Below are positions 16,122 through 24,100 of a stretch of 64,000 nt of DNA, one piece after another. How positions within the stretch are numbered: position 1 is the first letter of the stretch; each line of letters opens with the position of its first letter. Where the stretch lies: contig JBAYMJ010000001.1 of the NCBI GenBank assembly GCA_041663565.1, forward strand, positions 26,107-90,106, read 5' to 3'. A program made the position numbers and the translations under genes. A model generated the notes under the pieces. It saw nothing but the letters and a program-made list of their open reading frames with translations, was not told the origin of the DNA and searched no databases. The DNA is from CAINOH01 sp041663565. Lineage in GTDB: Archaea > Micrarchaeota > Micrarchaeia > Norongarragalinales > CAINOH01.

Positions 16122-16697
16122 CTAAGCAGTCGGGCCACGACGCTTGGGCGGCATCTTGCCCCGTTCAAACTCCTCAGGAGTCATGAACGGCTTGCCACCG
16201 GGGGGGCGGCGGTAAAGGTTCTCAAAAACATCGACAAATTTCTTTGGGTGTGATAAGACCACTGCAGTAACATTTCGCTCCGGGCCCTGCTTCTGCACAG
16301 CTAACTGTTCTACAATGGGCCGACGAATGCGTATGTTGTAAAAACCGCCTTTCAAACGATCCCTATTCTGCGCAACTATCTCGGCAAGCTGACTAGCACG
16401 TTCCGATGGAAGATCAAAACCATGCTTAAGTAACAAACGAGCGAAAGCCTTAAGCTGTTCGGGCGAACGCGTGTCAATGTAACGATTAATATGAGAAGTG
16501 ATTGTCAGCTCTTCAACTTCCTTCTCCGCAATAGGCTCAGACCACAATTTCTGAATCTCCTTTTCCTCTTCCGAAGTATACGGCGGACGCACGGCATCTT
16601 CTTGGGCAGCAGCCTCGGCGGCCTTAATCTCTTCTACCCGCTTCTTAGCCCCAGGCTCACGGGCAAGACGCGCAAGAATATCTAATACGTTTCCCAC
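16122..16697 (-). CDS. Cassette protein, copy 2 of 3
   Basis: A 191-residue paralogue of the neighbouring copies. The GTG at 16697 is chosen by alignment with copy 1 and its Shine-Dalgarno; the longer open frame to 16748 overlaps the duplicated fragment in another frame. Ends are conserved with the other copies, but the middle differs (LTITSHINRYIDTRSPEQLK, GFYNIRIRRPIVEQLAVQK). It has its own TATA box and a T-rich tail, so each copy can be a separate transcript. Confidence 0.75.
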   Translation of the reverse strand: MGNVLDILARLAREPGAKKRVEEIKAAEAAAQEDAVRPPYTSEEEKEIQKLWSEPIAEKEVEELTITSHINRYIDTRSPEQLKAFARLLLKHGFDLPSERASQLAEIVAQNRDRLKGGFYNIRIRRPIVEQLAVQKQGPERNVTAVVLSHPKKFVDVFENLYRRPPGGKPFMTPEEFERGKMPPKRRGPTA

Positions 16698-16710
16698 AGT
16701 AATCTCCCTC

Positions 16711-16845
16711 TTAGCCGCACACAAAGGACTCCAGAACAGAATTAACAACTACCTGCTCAGTATTCTCACTCACAGGAACGATGCCCTCGACCATGATGCC
16801 ATAATCATTACAATTAAGGAAACCCATTAGTGAGGAATAAGCTTC
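16711..16845 (-). pseudogene. Duplicated 3' fragment of the membrane-protein gene (longer)
   Basis: About 40 codons match the end of the gene at 17478-18134 (NCNDYGIMVEGIVPV, then VVVNSVLESFVCG-stop). A TAG lies in frame at 16849-16851, so the upstream part of the gene is missing. An ATG at 16827 could still give a 38-residue peptide, and a TATA box (minus-strand CTTTTTATAG, ~16849-16858) stands ~25 bases before that ATG. This copy has drifted (KEK to SEN) but kept its frame. Confidence 0.72.
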
Positions 16846-16888
16846 CGACTATAAAAAGAGAGGATAAAGAAAAAGAGAAAAAATAAAA

Positions 16889-17464
16889 CTAGGCCGTTGG
16901 ACCACGACGCTTGGGCGGCATCTTCCCGTGCTCCCACTCCTCAGGAGTCAAGAAAGGCTTACCGCCCGGCGGACGGCGGAAAAAATGCTCGAAAAAAATC
17001 GTAGAATACTTGCGCGGGTTCGAAAGCACCACAGCAGTGACATTCCGCTCCGGACCTTTCTTCTGCGCATTAAGTCTGTCAGCAACTATGTCACGCAAAC
17101 CCGTGCCATGAAAACCGCCCTTCAAATAATCATTCTGCACAACTATCTCAGCAAGCTGCTTAGCGCGCTGCTGAGGAAGGTCAAAACCGTGCTTGAGAAG
17201 CAAACGAGCAAAAGACTTCAACTGCTCACTATTACGAGTCTCAACAAAACGATCAAAATGAGACATCACAGTCTTACCATCAATCTCCTTCTCCTCAATA
17301 GGCTCAGACCACAACGCACGAACCTCCTGCTCTTCCTCAGGAGTATACGGCGGACGCACGGCATCTTCCTCTGCCGCGGCTTCAGCAGCGTTCATCTCTT
17401 CTACCCGCTTCCTAGCCCCGGGCTCACGGGCAAGACGCGCAAGTATATTTAATACGTTTCCCAC
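16889..17464 (-). CDS. Cassette protein, copy 3 of 3
   Basis: A 191-residue paralogue directly downstream of the intact membrane-protein gene, 13 bases after its stop, so this is probably the parental arrangement. The GTG at 17464 follows GAGAGGGAG. It keeps the shared ends (ILARLAREPGARKRVEE, KMPPKRRGPTA) but differs in the middle (SHFDRFVETRNSEQLKSF, RKYSTIFFEHFFRRPPGG). Translation is probably coupled to the upstream gene. Confidence 0.76.
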   Translation of the reverse strand: MGNVLNILARLAREPGARKRVEEMNAAEAAAEEDAVRPPYTPEEEQEVRALWSEPIEEKEIDGKTVMSHFDRFVETRNSEQLKSFARLLLKHGFDLPQQRAKQLAEIVVQNDYLKGGFHGTGLRDIVADRLNAQKKGPERNVTAVVLSNPRKYSTIFFEHFFRRPPGGKPFLTPEEWEHGKMPPKRRGPTA

Positions 17465-17477
17465 AGAAATCTCCCTC

Positions 17478-18134
17478 TCAACCGCACACGAAAGACTCCA
17501 GAACAGAATTAACAACTATCTGCTCAGTCTTCTCTTTCACAGGAACGATGCCCTCGACCATGATGCCATAATCCCTGCAATTGATGAAGGCATAAGTAAG
17601 GAACAAATCATCGGCGACAAGCGAGGAGGACTGGGTATAATTGATTACATAATAGTTATTTCCGCCGAACTTGGCACTGCCGTTCCAGATGTTGTATGCC
17701 TTCATGTCATCCTCATTAGGAATCGATTCGACTAAAGCATAATAATCCTTTTTGCCAAGACTCGAATTGGTCAAGGTAAGGTCAATGACTATGGGCACGT
17801 TGGCACTCCCAAGCGCATACAACTGCAACACGCCCGCGTCAAGGCTGTTCGAAGAAAGGGCATAACCAGCAGGATAGCTCACCTTGAAGCCAAAAGTCGG
17901 GTGCGTGTACTCCAAAAGGCGAATCCCAAGCGACTTGTTTAACATATCCATATTCGGGGTGCTTGCGGATTGGGATGCTCCGGGCTGGCCAATACTGGGC
18001 AGTTTTACAGCGCCGGAAAGGAACAGATAAGCGATGATGGCAAATATGCACAGGACCAGAAGGAGTTTTCCGTTCCCCTTCGCTGGCTTGTCGTCCCTTC
18101 TTGACCGTTCAATGCGCCTTGATCTTTCCGCCAT
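17478..18134 (-). CDS. Single-pass membrane protein with PsbP-like exterior domain
   Basis: A 218-residue protein with a basic cytosolic N terminus (MAERSRRIERSRRDDKPAKG), one transmembrane segment (LLLVLCIFAIIAYLFLSGAV, residues ~24-43), a short linker and a ~150-residue outer domain opening with FGFKVSYPAGYAL, a PsbP/Mog1-like start. It begins eleven bases after the 2886-residue giant gene ends and is followed by the cassette gene. Its 3' end, but not the rest, has been duplicated twice downstream. Confidence 0.78.
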   Translation of the reverse strand: MAERSRRIERSRRDDKPAKGNGKLLLVLCIFAIIAYLFLSGAVKLPSIGQPGASQSASTPNMDMLNKSLGIRLLEYTHPTFGFKVSYPAGYALSSNSLDAGVLQLYALGSANVPIVIDLTLTNSSLGKKDYYALVESIPNEDDMKAYNIWNGSAKFGGNNYYVINYTQSSSLVADDLFLTYAFINCRDYGIMVEGIVPVKEKTEQIVVNSVLESFVCG

Positions 18135-18145
18135 CAGAAATCACA

Positions 18146-21100
18146 TTATCCTGCAATGAAAGTGAACGCCCCGTTGGGCTTCTGCCCTATAAGCGAGCCG
18201 ATTATGCCCGGGTCAATCTGCGAAGAGCGCCGGTAAACTGGATACTTGGAAGTCTCAATCGGCTTCGTGTACGAGTTGAACAACGAGGATATGAACCTAA
18301 GGTTGTCCTTCTCGTTGTTGTTATTGGTCACGCCGAGGAACAGGGTGTAGCCGTTGAGGTTGTCAATCTTTTCAGACCTTGCAAGCGCGACGCAAGTAGG
18401 CTTGTAAGTGCCCTTCGTGGCGGATGAATACTGCAACGACGGGCAGAAACTCGAGTCCAACGTGACGCAAGTGCCATCCTTCGCAACAGGTTCCGATACG
18501 GACAAACCATTCTGCGCATAGCAAACCCGCGTCATCGAAGGCTCGTTGAACGCGCCCGGAAGCACCCAGTCATTGAGCGGCTGTGAATACACGATAAAGT
18601 GATTGAGCATCTCGGGGTTCAAGGCCGCCTGCGAAGGCCGGAAGTCGCAGTCAGTCACGAGCATAATCAGCGCCATGCTTGCAACGCTAGCGACTGACCG
18701 CGCAATGGTCCACTTGCTCTGAGCCGCAAGAGTTGACGCTTTGGGAGTAGTGAGAAGGTCATCGGCGGTGCTCTTGGCAACGATATCCTTGATTACTGCT
18801 TCTTCGGGAAGCTTGGCTATGTCAACTTTGCTGATTACTTTGGCATCCTGTAAAACCTCTTGGCCAGTAACTCCTGTCCCAAGGTTCTCCAATTCGGTAA
18901 ATGCTTTCTGGTAATCTGCAGTCACACCAGGCACCCCAGAAGGGTCAATGTAGGTGATAACGTTGTCAATTTGAGCTTGAGTATATTTCATTGTAGTTAG
19001 TTCGGTCTGAAGGCTCTTTGCAACTTTCTCCGGCAGACTAGTGTCTTTTGCCGCAGCGGATTCCAAGTTCAACGCCAATATATCCGCGCGAGCCGGAACA
19101 ATGTCTATTGTGCTTGCAGCGGTCTTAGTAAGTCCGACAGTATTTGACGACAAGGTATTCTCAACAACGGATGCACCCAGGAACGTCTTGGACGCATCGT
19201 AGATTGCCGTATCAGCATTCGAATCTCCGATTGAAGCAAGCTTGGTTAACACGGACTTTAGTGCAGATGTCTGTGCGCTTGATTTCCCAGTAGCAGCCGC
19301 CTCTGCCTTGGTAATAGCACTCGAAATGTCGCTGGACAACAAACCCTTAGCAGATAGGCCATCGCGGATCTTCTGCATCAGGAGAACTTTGTCATCGTAA
19401 TCGGTAAGGGAATTGAACAACGCAGAATACGCGGTTTTTTTCTGGGCATATGGGGCTGCGATAAGAGCATCCAAAATGGTCATACCAGCTCCGACGGTCA
19501 AAGTATCTGAGAACTTCAGTACGGAAGTGCCGGTGCCAGTCAGACCGTTCAAGATCTTTTCAGCTACAGTCGCATCGCGAGCATATCCTTTCTGCACAAG
19601 TAACCTTGCAGCGACTGACCGTTCATTGAACAGCGCTTGGTATGCCGGCTGTGCCATCACGCCTATGCCAGCCGCCTTTGTCACTGCGCTGGGGCCGCCG
19701 CCACTGCCAAGTGCGTAGTTGGCGCCCGCACCCACGATTGCAGCTCCAATCAGGAGCTTCTGGTTCTTTATCAGGGTCGTTGCAGTGATGGTATTGCCAT
19801 GACCTACAAGCTCGGCCCTGAGTCCGGCGACCAGCGCCGCTTGCCCTTGCTTTCCGGTCATAGCGGCAGTAATATCAATTCCGGGCGGCATCAAAAGCAA
19901 CGCCTGGGAGCTGAGTGCGTTGGTCATCACGTTAGACATTGAGAGGCAGGCAATGTTGTTTGCCTTGTAACGCGGCAAATCGACAAGGAGCTGGGTGGTG
20001 GTTGAGGTAATCCCTCCGACCAGCGTTGTTATCGCCTGCGCGGACATCACCCCGGATGAGGCCAGAAGAACGTCAAGCCCGTAAGTAGCGGTAAGGGTCT
20101 CGGCAAGTATCGTCTTGCCCTTGTCGAAGCAGTATGCGTTGTCGTCATAGAGCGTGGCCCAGCGGATGGTGCGGGAGCTGGTCTCGTCGATGCGGAGCGG
20201 CCAGCCGTAGCCTGACTCAAGCAGGAGGTCTGCAGTCTTCATGTCAAGCAGACTGGACTCGTTGCGGTAGACGCCGATGCGGAACGTAGCAAAGACGTCG
20301 AACTTGAGTGCCTTCTCGAATGCGTGCTTAAGCTCGCCTGCACCTTCAGTCTGGTTGTCGCCGACTATGAGCTCCTGGTCGTTTCCAAGCAAAAGCAGGG
20401 AGTTTGCCAGCGTCTCCTTGCAGGAGTCAATCTTCTCAACAGCTATGTCTATCTTGACGTCACTCTTGAACTCCGAGGCGCTTGTGAACGACTGGAGGCC
20501 GCAAATCTGGGGCTTGGCTGTGACTTTGTACACCCCGCACCCGTCGAACGCGGGCATCCCTGCCGTGTTGGTCACGGTCCCGAACTGCTCGCTTGCGATG
20601 GAGTTGAGGAAGTCGAAGGTCTGCTTCATGTTCACGACCTGCATGACCATCGTCTTGGAGTATTCGTTGCCGGTTCCGCGCGACTCGGTGCAGATTGCGT
20701 CAAGCCTCTTGGTAAGGCCATCGTCGTCCTTTCCAATGTAGTCTATTACCTGGCGCATGCCGCCCACGAAGCGCGTGTAGGCGGCAACCGACTGGTCGTA
20801 AGTGCAGAAGTGAGTTGTGCAGTCGGCAACCGAGGTCACGCCGTAGTTTGCGTCAGCTGCTGCGGCCTCAGTAGCGGAAGTGACTGCGGGAGTGGCTGTT
20901 GCAGTAGGCGAGGGTGATGCGGTTGGCGAAGGTGTCGCGTCCGCAAAGCTTGCCGATGCGGGTCCGCCTTGCGCTGCGGAGTCGGCAAAGATTGCAACCG
21001 CGTTTTCGGCACCGGCTGCGGATGCGGCCTTCACCGCAGCAACTGTAGCGCGCTCAAGTGGAAGCATGTCACCCATCGGCGAGGACGAGTACAGGTTGGT

Positions 21101-24100
21101 GGCGCTGGTCGAATAGACTATTGCGCGGACTGTTGTGACGTTCACCAGGTCGCCGGACGTGAAGGTGAACGTGAGCATCGCCTGTTTTCCCTGCACGCTT
21201 CCGCTTGCGGAAGTGCATTTCACTTCCGCGACTTCGGAGCGCTTCAGGGTCTCCGGCACTCCGGCGCAGTCAACCACGGAAGCGTCCGAGGTCTTGAAGG
21301 ACACGCCCACGTCGTTGGGCCGGTTGTTGACTATGAGCAGGGGCCGCTCGTGGCCGGAGTTCTTGAACGCGAACACGCGCTTCACCCCGGTCTTCACGTC
21401 GGTGATTGCCGAGTCGTAGTTCACGAACACGTCCTTGAGGTAGGCGTCGGAGATTCCCATGTCGCGGTTCTCGCACTTGCCTTTCACTATCTTGACCTTG
21501 ACCGAAATCTCGGGCAGGTTCTTTGAGGAGACGTCCACGCCCGAAAGAGTCTTCGCGGTGAGCTTGAGCGTTCCGTCGTACTCCTTGCTCTTCACGTCGC
21601 TCTTGATGCAGCCGTACGAGTCAAGCAGCGAGTCGGGCACCTTGGCCGTTATCGTTAGGGCGCTGCAGGCATTGGCCTTGGACGTGGCTATCACGCCGGA
21701 GTGCGAGTATTCGCCGCCGAAGTAGACGTTGTCCTTGGTGATTATGCCGAGCGGGATGTTGTTGGCTGTCGCGGACACGTTCAGCGACTGGGTAGCGGTG
21801 TTGGACACGCAGACAGAGCTGTTGGACACTGAGAGCGCGCCGTCGGTGAGGGTGAACGTGAGCGTGGACGGCTTGACCGAGAGAGCAGAGCCAGTTGTTG
21901 CGGTCACGCCCTGGGTGAGCCTGACCTTGCCCGACTCGGCGTCGGTGCAGGCGCAGGACGTGAATGTGACCTTGTTGCCGGCGTAGATGTTGACAGCAGT
22001 GTAGCCGTTGTCATCAGTGACAACCTCAGTTGCCGCGTCGAATGAAATCGCGGTCGCCGGCGGGAGGGTGTAGCCGTTTCCGGTGACGATTTGCTGGCAC
22101 GAGCCGAACTTGACTCCGGTGCCGGTGACGTTCTTCTTTTCGGAGAATTGGAACGAGACGTCCGCGCCGAAGGTCGCGCTGTACGAGTCCTTTGCGGACT
22201 GCGCGCAGTAGGACACCTGCATCTCTGAATCCGAGGGCACGCTTGCGGCCTGCGCCAAGCCGTCGCGCGCCACGCTGCTGCCGTCCGGGAGCACTATCTT
22301 GTTGGCTGCAGGCAGGACTATCGTGGAGTCGTCCTCGGTCTGAATCTCCAATGATGAGCAGTCCGGAAGCGCGGCCTCCTTGGTGCCGGACTCGGTGGTG
22401 GTAATCTGCGTCCCTGACGGGAGAGTTATCGTCGAGGACTTCGGGATGTTGACGCCGGAAGTGCAGGCCGCTGCCGAGCCCTTGACCTTGAAGTCAACGG
22501 CCGCGTTTGCAAGCACCTTGACCGTGAAGCCGGACTGGGTGGTGCCGGTTGCGTCTTCCGCAAACCTGGCGACTGCAAAGCCTATTGGCGCAAGCCCCGA
22601 AAGGGACGTCGTTGACACGCCGACCGTGGAGCCTGCGGGGAACGTGACCACGTCCTCGCTTTGAAGCGTGAACGAGACCGAGCCGTCCGCGTTGTTCGCA
22701 CGCTCGTAATAGGAATCTATGTAATAGGTGGTGACGTAGGGCAGGGCGAGGGTGAACTCCTCCTGCGGCTTGATTATCATAGCCATGCCCGGCGATGCGC
22801 TCACTGTCGAGCCGGATGGCGCGGTGACGTAGGGCGCGGTCTTGCTGTCTGAAAGCGAAGCCCCTCCGAACACGACCCGCGTGGAGTCCTTGTTGGGCTC
22901 CTGCACAGCAATCGAGCCGTCCGAGTTCTCCTTTCGCAGGGTCTTTGCGGAAAGGTCCACCTTCATGCCAAGCGGCATCAGGACGTCAACTGCGTTGTCC
23001 GGGGTGCAGTCAACTGACGAATCCAAGTTGAGGGTTACGGGAATCTTGCGCTCGGAGCGTATGCCGTTTATAGAGGCCACCAAAGTGAGGTTGGTGGTGA
23101 CCTTGCCGTTGTTCTCCATCACGCACAAGGTCTTGCGGTTGGACGGCATCACAGCTGTAATCGTGAGGTTCTGCACGTTGGACTGCTGGCTGGTCTCGTC
23201 CTCGCCCGCAAAGACGATTTGACCTGACTCGCCGGGGTTGGGGCCAAGCACCAGGGATGCCGGAGAGAACGAAAGCCAGTCAGTTGAGGAGTCAAGCTGG
23301 TAGTTGACCAGGAGGTTGTTGGTGAGGCTGTTGTACACGTGCAGGTCAGTTGACGACTGGTTGTCCGCTCCAAGGGACAGCGTGAGCTCAGCAGAGTCCT
23401 CCTCGGTCCCCCAGAACTCCTCGAGCGGCTTCTGGACGAACGCGGAGTTGACCTTGAAGGGCATTGTGACGCTCTGGCGCGAGCTGCCTGCGCGCGCCTC
23501 TATGATTATGCGGCCCGTGAAGTTCTCCGAAAGCGTGCGGGTTGCCTTTGCGACGTCAAGCACGCTGTCAAGTATCCACGTGTCGAACTTGACGTCCTGC
23601 GTCGCGCCCGCCTCGAGGGTGAAGCTGGATTCCGAAAGGAGCGTGCCGGTGATGCGCGGGCTCTTGTCAAGCACTATTGAGGAGCGGACGTTGACCCCGT
23701 TCCCCAAAAGGTTGGAAACGGTGATGGTGTCCGAGTTGCCGGCCTTCGAATCAACGACCAAGTCGAGTATCTGCGTCGGCGAGACCTCGACTATCTTCTT
23801 TGCAGTAACTGGAATCGAGCCGTAAAACTGCGCGTAGCCCGTCGCTGTCACCGTGAAGTCCGCGCTGCCAATCTTGTCGGGGTTGACTCCCTCGACCAGG
23901 TACTTGCCGTCCTTGCCTTCGTTCTCGTCGCCCGAACCGTCGGCCTGGTATGCGGAGTCGCCGAACACGTCGGCCTTGGAGCCTATGGCGATGTGGGCGC
24001 CCTCGATGGGAGTGCCGAAGGCGTCGGTGACAAGGAAAGTTACTGCGTTGTCAACAAGCGCGGAAACGTATGACGGCGACACGCCCACGTTCAGCTCGTT

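Larger units (their letters stand above)
15419..17515 (-). repeat. Tandem array: gene 3' fragment + cassette protein, three units
   Basis: Three units of about 640-770 bases follow each other in the same orientation: TATA box, 3' end of the membrane-protein gene, 13-base spacer with Shine-Dalgarno, 191-codon gene, T-rich tail. The first unit is attached to the complete membrane-protein gene. Flanks are more conserved than centres. Confidence 0.8.

Noticed and set aside
16698..17515. Longer 208-residue starts of cassette copies 2 and 3 (beginning MLILFWS).
   Set aside because: They overlap the copied 3' end of the membrane-protein gene in another frame. The conserved GTG with Shine-Dalgarno gives 191 residues in all copies.
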